Part shown: positions 18,918-34,828 of the stretch, one piece after another
Position numbering within the stretch: the first letter of the stretch is position 1
Layout of the letters: every line of letters begins with the position of its first letter
Source: Thioalkalivibrio paradoxus
GTDB lineage: Bacteria; Pseudomonadota; Gammaproteobacteria; Ectothiorhodospirales; Ectothiorhodospiraceae
Assembly (NCBI GenBank): GCA_011390565.1
Contig: JAABSC010000001.1
Span: forward strand, 1 to 64,000
Length of the DNA: 64,000 nt
Reading direction: 5' to 3'
Program-made: the position numbers and the translations under genes
Notes under the pieces: generated by a model
What the model saw: the letters and a program-made list of their open reading frames with translations, nothing else
The model's database searches: none
What the model was told of the DNA's origin: nothing

Positions 18918-19693
18918 CCCAGATCCTGGCCATCACCAACCAGAAGGGTGGAGTCGGCAAGACCACGACCTGCGTGAACCTGGCCGCCTCGCTGGTGCGG
19001 CTGGGGCGCCGGGTGCTGGTGCTCGACCTCGATCCGCAGGGCAACGCGACCACCGGCAGCGGCTACGACAAGCATGCACGGGGTCCCACCAGCTGCGAGC
19101 TGCTGCTGGGTGAGGCGAAACTCGCCGAGTGCGTGCACCGGGTGGAGTCCGGATACGATCTGGTTCCGGCCAACGGTGACCTGACGCTGGCCGAGGTTCG
19201 CCTGATGTCCCTCCCCCGCCGTGAATTCCGCCTGCGCGAGACGCTGGCCGAGGCCACGGCGGAGTACCAGCACGTGCTCATCGACTGCCCTCCGTCGTTG
19301 AATCTGCTGACCGTGAACGCCCTGGTCGCCGCGCAGGGTGTGCTGATTCCCATGCAGTGCGAGTACTACGCGCTGGAAGGGCTCACCGCGTTGATGGGGA
19401 CGATCGAGAGCATTCAGCGCGGCCCGAATCCGCGGTTGCGCATCGCAGGGTTGCTGCGCACGATGTTCGATGCCCGCAACCGCCTGTCCGGAGAGGTTTC
19501 GGAGCAGCTGGTGGGCCATTTCGGGGACCGGGTCTTCCGGACCATCGTCCCGCGCAACGTGCGCCTCGCGGAGGCACCGAGCTTCGGTCAGCCGGCCTTG
19601 CTGTATGATGCCAGTTCACGCGGCGCCGTCGCGTACCTGGCGCTGGCTGGCGAGATGCTCCGCCGCCCGGTTGCGGCGGTCGCCGAAGCCTGA
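18914..19693 (+). CDS. parA: Chromosome partitioning ATPase ParA (Soj)
   Basis: ParA is a deviant-Walker ATPase that binds DNA non-specifically and moves ParB-parS complexes. The 259-residue protein starts [25 protein letters not shown], with the deviant Walker motif KGGVGKTT at 11-18. It then has DLDPQGNATTG and IDCPPSLNLLTVNAL. It starts with GTG overlapping the rsmG stop. No N-terminal helix-turn-helix is present, so it is the short chromosomal form. Confidence 0.95.
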   Translation: MTQILAITNQKGGVGKTTTCVNLAASLVRLGRRVLVLDLDPQGNATTGSGYDKHARGPTSCELLLGEAKLAECVHRVESGYDLVPANGDLTLAEVRLMSLPRREFRLRETLAEATAEYQHVLIDCPPSLNLLTVNALVAAQGVLIPMQCEYYALEGLTALMGTIESIQRGPNPRLRIAGLLRTMFDARNRLSGEVSEQLVGHFGDRVFRTIVPRNVRLAEAPSFGQPALLYDASSRGAVAYLALAGEMLRRPVAAVAEA

Positions 19694-19748
19694 CAGCGAA
19701 TCGGGAATCAGGGTGGTCCACGGCTCCGCCCACGGGGATGACGAATCG

Positions 19749-20600
19749 ATGGTGAAACGGAGAGGCGGTCTCGGGCGTGGTCTGGACGCCCTGTTGAGCG
19801 GGGGTGGCGAGTCGTCGGACAACAGCGGCGCGGACACCCTGGAAAACCTGCCGCTGGAGCAGATCCAGCGAGGCAAGTACCAGCCCAGGGTGCTGATGGC
19901 CGCGGAGGCGCTCGAGGAACTCGCCAATTCGATCCGCTCGCAGGGTATCGTGCAGCCGGTCGTCGTGCGTCGGCTCGGCGATGGCTACGAGCTGATCGCG
20001 GGCGAGCGCCGCTGGCGTGCCGCGCAGATGGCCGGGCTCGAAACGATTCCGGCAGTCGTGCGCGACATCCCGGATCAGGCGGCTGCGGCGATGGCCCTGA
20101 TCGAGAACATCCAGCGCGAGAACCTCAACCCCCTCGAGGAGGCGCAGGCGATCCGCCGCCTGATCGGGGAGTTCGAGATGACCCACCAGGACGCGGCCAC
20201 CGCCGTTGGTCGTTCGCGCACCGCGGTGACCAACCTCCTGCGTCTTCTGGAGCTGCACGATTCCGTTAAGGAGCGTGTCAACCGCAGAGAGCTGGAGATG
20301 GGTCACGCCCGCTGCCTGCTGGCGCTGCCCCAGGAACGCCAGCCGCTCGCCGCCGAACAGATCGTCAAGCGCGGACTGTCCGTGCGCGAGGCAGAGCGTC
20401 TCGTGCGCCGGATGCTGACCGAGCCCGCGTCTCCGGCCCCTGCGAGAGTCCTCCCCGAGGTCCGGCAACTCGAAACGCGTCTGTCCGAAACCCTCGGCGC
20501 CGCTGTGCAGGTCCGCTACAACCGGGCCGGGAAAGGCCGCCTGGTCATCGAGTACAACAGCCTGGACGAACTTGATGGCATCCTCGCCCACATCCAGTGA
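19749..20600 (+). CDS. parB: Chromosome partitioning protein ParB (Spo0J)
   Basis: ParB is a CTP-dependent DNA clamp loaded at parS sites. The 283-residue product starts MVKRRGGLGRGLDALLSGGG, the family's typical N-terminus. The ParB/Srx domain follows with GERRWRAAQMAGLETIPAVVR and LIENIQRENLNPLEEAQAI, then a helix-turn-helix and a C-terminal dimerisation domain. The frame is open 93 codons upstream within parA, but homology sets the start at 19749. No parS-like TTTCACGTGAAA or TTCCACGTGGAA site was seen in the window. Confidence 0.95.
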   Translation: MVKRRGGLGRGLDALLSGGGESSDNSGADTLENLPLEQIQRGKYQPRVLMAAEALEELANSIRSQGIVQPVVVRRLGDGYELIAGERRWRAAQMAGLETIPAVVRDIPDQAAAAMALIENIQRENLNPLEEAQAIRRLIGEFEMTHQDAATAVGRSRTAVTNLLRLLELHDSVKERVNRRELEMGHARCLLALPQERQPLAAEQIVKRGLSVREAERLVRRMLTEPASPAPARVLPEVRQLETRLSETLGAAVQVRYNRAGKGRLVIEYNSLDELDGILAHIQ

Positions 20601-20707
20601 CGCGACCGGGTACGGTGCTTTCGGGCCCCGGAACCGGCTTCGACGATCGCCGGGAGGCGTCGGGCAATGCACGGTTTTCGAACCGCCGCCCGCGGCAGCG
20701 TCGCGGT

Positions 20708-20736
20708 TTGACCTGAACATAAGGCGGCTCTTATAC
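20708..20736 (+). promoter_or_regulatory. Putative sigma70 promoter of the atp operon
   Basis: TTGACC at 20708-20713 is followed after 17 bases by TTATAC at 20731-20736; TATACT one base on is equally good. It lies about 50 bases before atpI and 107 bases behind parB, and is one of the best promoter matches in the window. Confidence 0.65.
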
Positions 20737-20784
20737 TTCGCGCACTTTTTCGGGAAGGGGCGGGGCCTTGACCGCGTCTGGCGC

Positions 20785-22042
<1,258 letters not shown>

Positions 22043-22072
22043 CTTTCACCCCTTCCAAAATCAACTGACTGA

Positions 22073-22333
<261 letters not shown>

Positions 22334-22386
22334 GAGGCTGCACGGGTCCCGAGGATCCCTCGCCACTCTCAACCTGAGGTCACAGG

Positions 22387-22857
22387 ATGAACATCAATCT
22401 CACCATCATCGGGCAATTGCTCGCGTTCAGTGTATTCGTGTGGTTCACCATGCGTTTCGTCTGGCCGCCGCTGTCCGACGCGTTGGAAACACGTCGCAAG
22501 AAAATCGCCGACGGTCTTGCTGCCGCCGAGCGCGGTCAGAACGAGCAGCGTCTGGCCGAGGAACGCGCCAAGGATCTCCTGAAGGAAGCCAAGGTACAGG
22601 CCAACGAGATCCTCTCCGCCGCGCAGAAGCGCGCCAATGACGTGGTCGAGGAAAGCAAGACCACCGCGCGCGAGGAGGCCGAGCGTATCAAGGAAGCCGC
22701 CCAGGCCGACATCGAGCAGGAGATGAACCGTGCTCGCGAGGAGCTGCGCAAGAAGCTCGCGACGCTGGTGGTCTCCGGTGCCGAGCAGATTCTGGCCAAG
22801 GAGATCGATGCGTCCGCGCACGGCGCCTTGCTGGATGGCCTCGCCGAACGGCTGTAA
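22387..22857 (+). CDS. atpF: F-type ATP synthase subunit b
   Basis: Subunit b is the membrane-anchored stator stalk. The 156-residue product has an N-terminal membrane helix ([20 protein letters not shown]) followed by a charged helix to the end, the usual form and length. It lies between c and delta in the standard order. Confidence 0.96.
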   Translation: MNINLTIIGQLLAFSVFVWFTMRFVWPPLSDALETRRKKIADGLAAAERGQNEQRLAEERAKDLLKEAKVQANEILSAAQKRANDVVEESKTTAREEAERIKEAAQADIEQEMNRAREELRKKLATLVVSGAEQILAKEIDASAHGALLDGLAERL

Positions 22858-22866
22858 GGAGATCCC

Positions 22867-23403
22867 ATGTCCGACATGACGCCGCTCGCCCGTCCGTACG
22901 CCCGCGCAGCCTTCGAGCTGGCCAGCTCCCGCAACGAGCTGCAGGCCTGGGACGACGAGCTCGCCCTGCTGGCAGCGATTGCGGTCGACGAGCGGGTGGC
23001 CGGCCTCCTGGCCGACCCCCGCGTCCCGCGCGGAGACAAGGCACGCCTGATGCTTGACATCTCCGAGGGCCAGGTCCGTGACGAGGTCCGGAACTTTCTG
23101 CAGCTGCTTGCGGAGAATGGCCGTCTGTCCGCGCTTCCGGCGATACGCGAGGAGTACGCGGCGCTGAAAGCGGAGACGGAGAAGCGCGTCGTCGCGCGGA
23201 TCGTCTCGTTCCGCAAGGTCACGCAGGCACAGGAAAAGCAGCTGCTCCAGGCCCTGCGCACCCGTCTGGGCTGCGAGGTCGAACTGGAATGTACGGTCGA
23301 TGAATCCCTGCTCGGCGGTGCCGTGGTCCGTGCCGGCGACCTGGTCATCGACGGGTCGGTGCGGGGCCAACTGACTCGCCTTGCCGCCCATTTGAGTCGC
23401 TAA
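22867..23403 (+). CDS. atpH: F-type ATP synthase subunit delta
   Basis: Delta (OSCP) joins the stator stalk to the top of the alpha3beta3 head. The 178-residue product has the N-terminal motif [13 protein letters not shown] near 7-19 and the C-terminal segment [25 protein letters not shown], both typical. It is nine bases behind atpF. Confidence 0.96.
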   Translation: MSDMTPLARPYARAAFELASSRNELQAWDDELALLAAIAVDERVAGLLADPRVPRGDKARLMLDISEGQVRDEVRNFLQLLAENGRLSALPAIREEYAALKAETEKRVVARIVSFRKVTQAQEKQLLQALRTRLGCEVELECTVDESLLGGAVVRAGDLVIDGSVRGQLTRLAAHLSR

Positions 23404-23416
23404 GAGGAATCAATCC

Positions 23417-24958
<1,542 letters not shown>

Positions 24959-24970
24959 CGGGAGCACGCA

Positions 24971-25831
24971 ATGGCGGGCGCAAAGGAAATCCGGACGCAG
25001 ATCAAGAGTATCAAGAGTACTCAGAAGATCACCAAGGCCATGGAAATGGTGGCCGCGTCCAAGATGCGACGGGCCCAGGAGCGCATGGAGGAATCGCGCC
25101 CCTACGCCCGGAAGATCTACAGCACCATCGGCCATGTCGCGATGGCCAGTGCCGAATACAAGCACCCGTTCATGATCGAGCGCGAGGTCCGGCGCGTGGC
25201 GCTGATCATCGTGTCGACCGACCGGGGCCTCTGTGGTGGCCTGAACGTGAACCTGTTCAAGAAGGCCGTGCAGGAGATGCGCCGCTACCGCGACGAGGGG
25301 GTCGAGGTCGATCTCTGCCTGTTCGGCAACAAGGCTTTGGGCTTCTTCAAGCGGTTGGGCGGCAACGTCATCGCAGAGGCCACGCACCTCGGGGACCGGC
25401 CACGCATGGTCGACCTGATCGGCGGAATCAAGGTGGTGCTGGACGGTTTCCGTGACGGCACGATCGACCGGGTCGTGCTGGTCGAGAACAAGTTCATCAA
25501 CACGATGACCCAGCAGCCGGTGGTGTCACAGATGCTGCCAACGGCGCCGAGCCACGACGAAGAACTGAAACACCACTGGGATTACATCTACGAGCCTGAC
25601 ACCCACCCGGTGCTGGATACCCTGCTCGAGCGGTATGTCGAGTCGATGATCTATCAGGCGGTCGTCGAGAACGTCGCCTGCGAGATGGCCGCGCGCATGG
25701 TCGCGATGAAGTCGGCATCGGACAACGCGGGGTCACTGATCAAGGAACTGCAGCTGATCTACAACAAGGCACGCCAGGCGGCGATCACCCAGGAGATTTC
25801 GGAGATCGTCGGCGGCGCCGCTGCCGTATAA
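24971..25831 (+). CDS. atpG: F-type ATP synthase subunit gamma
   Basis: Gamma is the central rotating shaft. The 286-residue protein has long N- and C-terminal helices ([49 protein letters not shown]). The [11 protein letters not shown] motif is near residues 79-89. Length and ends are standard. A 128-base gap with a hairpin separates it from atpD, unusually long for this operon. Confidence 0.97.
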   Translation: MAGAKEIRTQIKSIKSTQKITKAMEMVAASKMRRAQERMEESRPYARKIYSTIGHVAMASAEYKHPFMIEREVRRVALIIVSTDRGLCGGLNVNLFKKAVQEMRRYRDEGVEVDLCLFGNKALGFFKRLGGNVIAEATHLGDRPRMVDLIGGIKVVLDGFRDGTIDRVVLVENKFINTMTQQPVVSQMLPTAPSHDEELKHHWDYIYEPDTHPVLDTLLERYVESMIYQAVVENVACEMAARMVAMKSASDNAGSLIKELQLIYNKARQAAITQEISEIVGGAAAV

Positions 25832-25858
25832 CAACGCGTCGCGCAGCGACCCCGCATC

Positions 25859-25910
25859 CCCTCTCCCCCCGGGAGAGGACGGGAGAGGGTAAGCCCTCCC
25901 GGAGACGGCG
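25859..25910. repeat. GC-rich hairpin between atpG and atpD
   Basis: CCTCTCCC at about 25860 pairs with GGGAGAGG around 25870. A further GGGAGAGGG and a CCCTCCC follow. The same motif family lies between atpD and atpC and downstream of the A/V-ATPase operon. It could be a processing or partial termination site inside the operon. Confidence 0.55.
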
Positions 25911-25947
25911 GAAAAGGGTCAGGCCCCTGCAAGAATTATCGACCTAG

Positions 25948-27339
<1,392 letters not shown>

Positions 27340-27401
27340 CGATCATGCCGACCCGTATTACACGGAAAGAGAGACGGCCGGCGCGGATTGCCGTGATCGT
27401 T

Positions 27402-27440
27402 CCCTCTCCCCACCCTTCTCCCGCCGGCGGGAGAGGGGTA
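27402..27440. repeat. GC-rich hairpin between atpD and atpC
   Basis: The core TCTCCCGCCGGCGGGAGA at about 27416-27433 is a near-perfect palindrome, preceded by a CCCTCTCCCC half. It occupies the 146-base gap between atpD and atpC. No T-run follows, so it is more likely an RNA processing or stability element than a full terminator. Confidence 0.6.
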
Positions 27441-27485
27441 TCAGGCGCGCGCCGCGCGCGTGCTGGTGTCTAAGGAGCTTTTGCC

Positions 27486-27908
27486 ATGGCCATGACCATC
27501 CACGTCGACGTTGTCAGTGCCGAGGAGTCGATCTATTCGGGCGAGGCGTACATGATTGCCGCGCCCACCGAGACCGGCGAGGTGGGAATCTACCCCCGCC
27601 ATACCCAGCTGCTGGCACGGCTGAAGCCGGGCGAGCTGCGCATCCGTGAAACCGAGGACGGCGAGCCCCAGCGGGTCTTCGTGTCCGGCGGTATTCTCGA
27701 GGTCCAGCCGCACGTGGTCACGGTCCTCGCGGACACGGCCATTCGCGCGAAGGATCTCGACGAGGCGGAAGCGCTGGAGGCCAAGCGCCGCGCAGAGGAA
27801 GCCCTGGCCAACTCGAAGGCCGAGTTCGATTACGCGAAGGCCCAGGCGGAGATGGTCGAGGCGGCCGCCCGGCTGCAGATGATCCAGAAGCTCCGCCGCC
27901 GCAACTGA
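27486..27908 (+). CDS. atpC: F-type ATP synthase subunit epsilon
   Basis: Epsilon binds the gamma shaft and can inhibit ATP hydrolysis. The 140-residue protein has the N-terminal beta-sandwich ([39 protein letters not shown]) and two C-terminal helices rich in Ala and Glu. It is the last gene of the operon. Confidence 0.96.
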   Translation: MAMTIHVDVVSAEESIYSGEAYMIAAPTETGEVGIYPRHTQLLARLKPGELRIRETEDGEPQRVFVSGGILEVQPHVVTVLADTAIRAKDLDEAEALEAKRRAEEALANSKAEFDYAKAQAEMVEAAARLQMIQKLRRRN

Positions 27909-27936
27909 TCGTGTCTGCGGCTCACGTTTTTTCCCT

Positions 27937-27956
27937 GCGCCGCCTCCGGGCGGCGC
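27937..27956 (+). terminator. Hairpin behind atpC, possible weak terminator
   Basis: GCGCCGCC and GGCGGCGC form a perfect 8-base stem with a TCCG loop, between atpC and glmU. Only TTGCG follows, and a run of six T precedes it, so classical termination is doubtful and read-through to glmU is possible. Confidence 0.35.
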
Positions 27957-27969
27957 TTGCGTTGTCGGT

Positions 27970-29349
27970 ATGACGCGCGCCAGCCCTCTTCATGTGGTGA
28001 TCCTTGCGGCGGGCAAGGGCACGCGCATGCGTTCCGAGATCCCGAAGGTGCTGCAGCCCCTCGGGGGCGTGCCGATGATCACGCACGTGCTCGAGCGCGC
28101 CCGCGCGCTCGGTCCGGCGACGGTCACCGTGGTCGTTGGACACGCCTCGGACCGGGTACGCGAAGCCGTGCACGGAAAGGGACTCAGGTTTGTCGAGCAG
28201 GCCGAACAGAAGGGCACAGGTCACGCGGTCGCCCTTGCGTTGGAGGGGCAGGACCCGGATCAGCGTGTTCTGATCCTGTATGGCGACGTGCCGCTGGTCC
28301 CCACCGCGGATCTCGACGCCTGTGTCGGCAGCGAGTCGCGCCTCACCGTTCTCGGGGCCGAGGTCGAGGACCCTTCGGGCTACGGCCGCCTCGTCGAACA
28401 TCCTCCGGGGCACCTCGAGCGCATCGTCGAGGAGCGGGATGCGGATCCGGCGCTCCGTCTGATCCGCAGGATCAACACGGGCATCCTGGCGGCGGCCGCC
28501 GGCGACCTTCAGCGTTGGCTGGCGGCCGGGGAGGCGCAGGCCGCCGAGCGTCACGGCGAGTGGTACCTGACCGATGTGGTCGCCGTGGCCCGCGCCGAGA
28601 ACCTGCCCGTTGCGCTGCGGATCAGCGCGCAGGCCGCGGCGGTGCTCGGCGTGAATGACCGCGCCCAGCTCGCGGCGCAGGAGCGACTGCTGCAGCAGGC
28701 CCGTGCGGAGGCCTGCATGCGCGGCGGTCTGCGTCTTGCCGACCCCACGCGCTTCGATCTGCGCGGCTCGCTGGCGTTCGGGACCGACTGTTTCCTGGAT
28801 GTGAACGTGATCCTGGAGGGCCGGGTGGAACTCGGCGATCGGGTGACGATCGGGCCGGGTTGCCGTCTGCGCGACGTCACGGTATCGGAGGGGGCGGAGA
28901 TCGACGCCTACTCGGTGCTGGAGTCCTGCACGGTCGGTCCGGGTTGTGTGGTGGGCCCGTTTGCCCGCCTGCGGCCGGGCGCACGGCTGGAACCCGGCGC
29001 GCGTGTCGGCAACTTCGTCGAGATGAAAAACGCCACCCTTGGGGCCGACGCGAAGGCCAACCACCTGACTTACCTCGGTGACGTGACCGTCGGTGCGCGG
29101 GCGAACATCGGTGCGGGGACCATCACCTGCAACTACGATGGGGCTCGCAAGCACCGTACCGAGATCGGCGCCGACGCCTTCATCGGCTCGAATTCCTCGC
29201 TCGTCGCGCCGGTGGTGGTCGGGGACGCCGCCACCATCGGCGCCGGTACCGTGCTGACCCAGGACGCGCCCCCGCATGCACTGACGCTGTCACGAGCCCC
29301 GCAGCAGACGCGCACCGACTGGTCGCGTCCGCGCAAGGCAAAGGGCTAG
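27970..29349 (+). CDS. glmU: Bifunctional UDP-N-acetylglucosamine pyrophosphorylase / glucosamine-1-phosphate N-acetyltransferase
   Basis: GlmU acetylates glucosamine-1-phosphate and then couples it to UTP, giving UDP-GlcNAc for peptidoglycan and LPS. The 459-residue protein starts with the uridyltransferase signature ILAAGKGTRMRSEIPKVL at about 11-28. From about 250 on it carries the left-handed beta-helix hexapeptide repeats, with GNFVEMKNA and NYDGARKH of the acetyltransferase site. It lies next to glmS, nine bases apart, so two steps of the pathway are together. Confidence 0.97.
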   Translation: MTRASPLHVVILAAGKGTRMRSEIPKVLQPLGGVPMITHVLERARALGPATVTVVVGHASDRVREAVHGKGLRFVEQAEQKGTGHAVALALEGQDPDQRVLILYGDVPLVPTADLDACVGSESRLTVLGAEVEDPSGYGRLVEHPPGHLERIVEERDADPALRLIRRINTGILAAAAGDLQRWLAAGEAQAAERHGEWYLTDVVAVARAENLPVALRISAQAAAVLGVNDRAQLAAQERLLQQARAEACMRGGLRLADPTRFDLRGSLAFGTDCFLDVNVILEGRVELGDRVTIGPGCRLRDVTVSEGAEIDAYSVLESCTVGPGCVVGPFARLRPGARLEPGARVGNFVEMKNATLGADAKANHLTYLGDVTVGARANIGAGTITCNYDGARKHRTEIGADAFIGSNSSLVAPVVVGDAATIGAGTVLTQDAPPHALTLSRAPQQTRTDWSRPRKAKG

Positions 29350-29358
29350 AATCGCCTC

Positions 29359-31206
<1,848 letters not shown>

Positions 31207-31211
31207 ACGTT

Positions 31212-31769
31212 TCAGCGCAGTAGCGGGGCTTCCACCTGCGCGCGGGCCTCGGGTCCGGCGAGCTGCTCGATCAGGGTCAGCGCGAAGTCGATCGCGACGC
31301 CGGGTCCGCGGCCGGTCACGATGCGTCCGTCGATCTCGACCGCGGCCCCGGTCGCCGGGACACCGGATTCGTCGAGTGATCCCGGGTACGCGGTCGCGCG
31401 CACCCCGTCGAGCAGCCCCGCGCGGGCCAGCGCCTTGGGCGCCGCGCAGATCGCCCCGATCAGACCCCCGCCGGCCGACTGATCCCGCAGCAACGCCAGG
31501 ACCCGAGGGTCGTCCCGAAGATGATCTGCGCCCGGCAGGCCACCGGGAAGCACCACCAGGTGGAACTGGCCGCCCTGGACTGCGTCGAGCGTGCGGTCGG
31601 GAACAATCACCGTTCCCCGGGCGCAGCGCACGGGACCGGGTTTCAGCCCCGCCACGACAACGGTAAAGCCCGCGCGCCGGAGCAGATCGATGATCGTGAC
31701 GGCTTCCAGCTCCTCAGCGCCCTCCGCCAGCGGCACCAGAACCCGGATGTCGGCAGCGTCGGGCTTCAT
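31212..31769 (-). CDS. DJ-1/PfpI family protein (YajL-like)
   Basis: Members of this family act as redox-sensitive chaperones, and a glyoxalase or deglycase role has been debated. The 185-residue protein has the flavodoxin-like fold of the family. The nucleophile-elbow cysteine is in GAICAAPKAL (C108), with a glutamate in EGAEELEA near residue 19 and VVLPGGLPGA near 72-81. The start codon overlaps the stop of the protease gene upstream (ATGA). The precise activity is not decided by sequence. Confidence 0.88.
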   Translation of the reverse strand: MKPDAADIRVLVPLAEGAEELEAVTIIDLLRRAGFTVVVAGLKPGPVRCARGTVIVPDRTLDAVQGGQFHLVVLPGGLPGADHLRDDPRVLALLRDQSAGGGLIGAICAAPKALARAGLLDGVRATAYPGSLDESGVPATGAAVEIDGRIVTGRGPGVAIDFALTLIEQLAGPEARAQVEAPLLR

Positions 31770-33103
31770 GAGCCCGTTCGCTTTCCGAGTATCGCCAGGC
31801 CTTTGAGCAGGTTCAGCGCCTCGTTCAGCGCGTAGTCACGCTGCGCCAATGGCTCGACAGCCTCGGCGTTGGCTTCGTCCTGCTGGCGGGCGTCATTGCC
31901 CTCGTCGCTCGTGTTGCCGTCGCCGCCGTTGTCCAGATGCCGCTGCAGGCTGGACTCGCTCACGCGCACAGCGGAGGCGTCCTCGCTGCGCGCGACCATG
32001 AGTGAATCCACCTTGATGTCCGGTTCGATGCCCTCCGCCTGGATGGATCGGCCGTCGGGCGTGAAGTAGCGGGCCGTGGTCAGCTTGATCGCGGTCTCCT
32101 GGGCCAGCGGCAGGATGGTCTGCACCGAGCCTTTTCCGAAGGTCTGGGAGCCCATGATTACTGCGCGATTGTGGTCCTGAAGCGCCCCGGCCACGATTTC
32201 GGAGGCCGATGCGGACCCTTCGTTCACCAACACCACCATCGGCGCGCCGCCGGCGACATCGCCGGGCGAAGCGCTGTAGCGGAACTGCGATTCCTGCAGC
32301 CGGCCTTCGGTGTACACGATCAGGCCGTCTTCGAGGAAGGCGTCCGATACCCCGACGGCGCCGTTGAGCACCCCGCCGGGATTGTTGCGAAGATCCAGCA
32401 CCAGTCCCTGCAGCGGACCGGATTCACGCAGGGATTCCACCGCGTTCACGAGGTCGCGCGCGGTGCGTGCCTGGAAATTGGTGATGCGCACGTAACCGAA
32501 ACCGGGTTCCAGTTCTTCCCAGCGTACGCTCTGCACACGGATCACGTCGCGCGTGATGGTGATCCGCAGCGGGCTGTCCACGCCTTCGCGCATGAGGGTC
32601 AACGTGATGTCGGTGCCGCGCTTGCCCCGCATCATGCTGACGGCGTCGGAAAGGGTCATGCCCTTCACCGGGGTGTCGTCGAGCCGGACGATCAAATCAC
32701 CCGCGCGGATGCCGGCGCGGCTTGCCGGGGTGTCGTCGATCGGCGAAATGACCTTGATGAAGCCGTCCTCCATGCCGACTTCGATTCCGAGGCCACCAAA
32801 CTCGCCGCTGGTCCCCACCTGCAGGTCGCGAAACTCCTTCGCGTCCAGGTAGGCCGAGTGTGGATCGAGCCCGGACAGCATGCCCTTGATGGCATTGTCC
32901 AGCAGATCGTGGTCTTCGACCTCGGAGACGTAATTGCGCTTGATGCGCATGTAGACGTCGGTGAAACGCCGCAGGTCCTCCACCGGGAGCGACACGCCGG
33001 CGCCCTCGTCGCGGTCGGCGAAGACACCCAGCGAAACGCTGAGGAGAATGCCCAGGATAACGCCGAGGGCGACGCCGAAGGCGGTGCTGGAACGCTTGTT
33101 CAT
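31766..33103 (-). CDS. C-terminal processing protease, S41 family (CtpA)
   Basis: CtpA proteases cleave envelope proteins from their C-termini, often acting on cell-wall hydrolases with a lipoprotein adaptor. The 445-residue protein has an N-terminal membrane/signal segment (about 9-28). A PDZ domain lies at about 98-175 (GEFGGLGIEV, ASRAGIRAGDLIVRLDD). The catalytic domain has the serine signature SASASE at 297-302 and the lysine in TFGKGSVQ (K324). The C-terminal tail is acidic and low-complexity. The EnvC-like gene lies upstream in the same direction, which suggests a cell-wall role. Confidence 0.93.
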   Translation of the reverse strand: MNKRSSTAFGVALGVILGILLSVSLGVFADRDEGAGVSLPVEDLRRFTDVYMRIKRNYVSEVEDHDLLDNAIKGMLSGLDPHSAYLDAKEFRDLQVGTSGEFGGLGIEVGMEDGFIKVISPIDDTPASRAGIRAGDLIVRLDDTPVKGMTLSDAVSMMRGKRGTDITLTLMREGVDSPLRITITRDVIRVQSVRWEELEPGFGYVRITNFQARTARDLVNAVESLRESGPLQGLVLDLRNNPGGVLNGAVGVSDAFLEDGLIVYTEGRLQESQFRYSASPGDVAGGAPMVVLVNEGSASASEIVAGALQDHNRAVIMGSQTFGKGSVQTILPLAQETAIKLTTARYFTPDGRSIQAEGIEPDIKVDSLMVARSEDASAVRVSESSLQRHLDNGGDGNTSDEGNDARQQDEANAEAVEPLAQRDYALNEALNLLKGLAILGKRTGS

Positions 33104-33203
33104 GCTCGAATCCCCACGCGGGAGAAAGGTTTAGGGAATGGTACCATTGCCGCCCGCTGGCGCCGCAATGTCCGCCGGAATCCCGCGCGTACGATTCCAG
33201 CGC

Positions 33204-34388
33204 CTACTTGGATTCCCACCAGGCCGCCGGGTTCAATGTCTCGCCCCGGTGGCGCAGTTCGAAATACAGACCCGGCCCGATCACCGGGCTGGTGCCGCCC
33301 GCTTGCGCGACCACGTCGCCCCGGGCCACCCGTTCTCCGGCCCGGGCGAACAGTTCACGGTTGTTGCCGTAGAGGGTCAGGTAGTCGCCACCGTGATCGA
33401 GAATCACCAGGAAGCCCAGGCCTCGCATCCAGTCCGCATATACGGTGGTCCCATCATGCACCGCGCGGACCGGCGAATCGTCGCCAACGGCAAACACCTC
33501 GCCGCGCCATTGCGGCTGTGGGCCGCCGGTGCGAGGGCTTCCAAAGCGATGCAGAAACGCCCCGTTGACGGGCTTGGGAAGAAGGCCCTGCATGCGCTCG
33601 AAGGATCCGCTGACGCGAGCCGGATCCGAAGCCCGTGAACCCTGCGGAGCCGCTTCGGGCCGTGCTTGTGCGTTTCTCCGTTCCTCCATGCGGCGCAGCA
33701 TCCGTTCCAATGTCTGTGCGTTGCTCTCGAGTCGCTCGGCCTCGAGCGCGCCGTCTTCCGCTTGCCGTTGCACTCGCGACAGCAACGATTTCTGTTCCTG
33801 CTCCTGGCGCTCGATCTGGCGCAGAAGCGCGCCGATCTCCGATTCCCGCATCACCAGGAGCGCCCGCGCCTCGGCGAGGCGGTCGCGTGCCGCGCTGAGT
33901 TCCGCGACCTGCGCGGCGATCGACGCCAATGCCCGTTCGCCGCGGGCCTGGAGTCGGGCATCGAACTCCCGGTGGTGGCGCAGATCCCGGTCTCCGGGCC
34001 GCAGTCCGCCCTGGTGGCGCTGCCGCAGCCATTGTCCGCGCAGCAGCGAGGCCGCCTGCCCGCGGGCGAGTTCGAGTTGTCGTGAGCGGCCCTCGACTTC
34101 CGCTTGCAGATCCGCCACTTCGCGATCCTGGGCTGCGATGGCCGCCCGCATGTCGCGTTGTTCGCGACGGAGCTGAAGATTCCGTCGCGCCACTTCGGCG
34201 ATACGCTCCTCCAGCCGGTCGATCTCGCGCAGGCGCTGCTGTTGTTCGCGCTCCAGCGAGCGCAGTGCCTCGCGTGTGGCTTCGAGTTCGGAGCCGGCCT
34301 CCATGGCCGGAAGCGGCCCGGCGGCCAGAATCAGGCCCAGGATCCACCCAAGAGGCTGTAACCGGTGGGATTTTGGTCGTCGAGGCAT
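33204..34388 (-). CDS. envC: Murein hydrolase activator EnvC-like protein (LytM/M23 domain)
   Basis: EnvC activates the amidases AmiA and AmiB at the division site. The 394-residue product has a signal sequence (PLGWILGLILAAGPLPAMEA), long coiled coils over about 25-245, and a C-terminal LytM domain from about 280. The usual zinc ligands are replaced (QWRGEVFAV for HxGxD, YFELRH for HxH). That is the mark of EnvC-type activators rather than active peptidases. The frame is open 97 codons upstream, but the ATG at 34388 has GGAG ahead and gives the signal peptide. It is divergent from the ArsR gene. Confidence 0.88.
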   Translation of the reverse strand: MPRRPKSHRLQPLGWILGLILAAGPLPAMEAGSELEATREALRSLEREQQQRLREIDRLEERIAEVARRNLQLRREQRDMRAAIAAQDREVADLQAEVEGRSRQLELARGQAASLLRGQWLRQRHQGGLRPGDRDLRHHREFDARLQARGERALASIAAQVAELSAARDRLAEARALLVMRESEIGALLRQIERQEQEQKSLLSRVQRQAEDGALEAERLESNAQTLERMLRRMEERRNAQARPEAAPQGSRASDPARVSGSFERMQGLLPKPVNGAFLHRFGSPRTGGPQPQWRGEVFAVGDDSPVRAVHDGTTVYADWMRGLGFLVILDHGGDYLTLYGNNRELFARAGERVARGDVVAQAGGTSPVIGPGLYFELRHRGETLNPAAWWESK

Positions 34389-34520
34389 TGCGCTCCGGGT
34401 AGTATCCGAGTAATGTTGAATGCTTATATTCCGAAGGTTTACTTCAAAACCGACATGACTTTTTCGAAATACGGGTGCCTGACCGTGAGCCATGAACCGA
34501 TCTGCTTCGATCAAACCCTG

Positions 34521-34808
34521 ATGACCCAGGACGAGGACATCGAGCGGGCGTCGCGCTCCCTGAAGGCCATGTCCCACCCGCTCCGCCTCAAGATACTCTG
34601 CATCCTGGGGGATCGCGAGATCAGCGTGCAGGAGATCGTCGACCAGGTCGGGACCTCGCAGAGCAATATTTCCCAGCACCTCGGCATTCTGCGCGACAAG
34701 GGCATCCTCGCGACCCGCAAGGACGCCAACCGCGTGTATTATCGCGTAGGTGACGCCCGCACCCTGCGCTTGATCAGCATGATGCAGGACGTCTTTTGCC
34801 GCTCCTGA
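34521..34808 (+). CDS. ArsR-family winged-helix transcriptional regulator
   Basis: ArsR proteins are dimeric repressors that usually sense metals or redox state. The 95-residue core has the winged helix: SHPLRLKILCILGDREISVQEIVDQVGTSQSNISQHLGILRDKGIL, then DANRVYYRVGD. Two cysteines, one in KILC and one in the C-terminal VFC, could be a redox pair (inference). The start at 34521 fits the family. The frame is open upstream to 34365 and codons at 34413 or 34455 are possible, and no clear ribosome site settles it. It heads a rhodanese-glutaredoxin-thioredoxin run. Confidence 0.82.
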   Translation: MTQDEDIERASRSLKAMSHPLRLKILCILGDREISVQEIVDQVGTSQSNISQHLGILRDKGILATRKDANRVYYRVGDARTLRLISMMQDVFCRS

Positions 34809-34828
34809 TCGACTGAAGGCCCTTCCTC

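Noticed and set aside
18288..20784. Search for a parS site next to parAB
   Set aside because: CACGTG cores exist in the window, but none has the flanking TTT/AAA or TTC/GAA needed for a parS palindrome.
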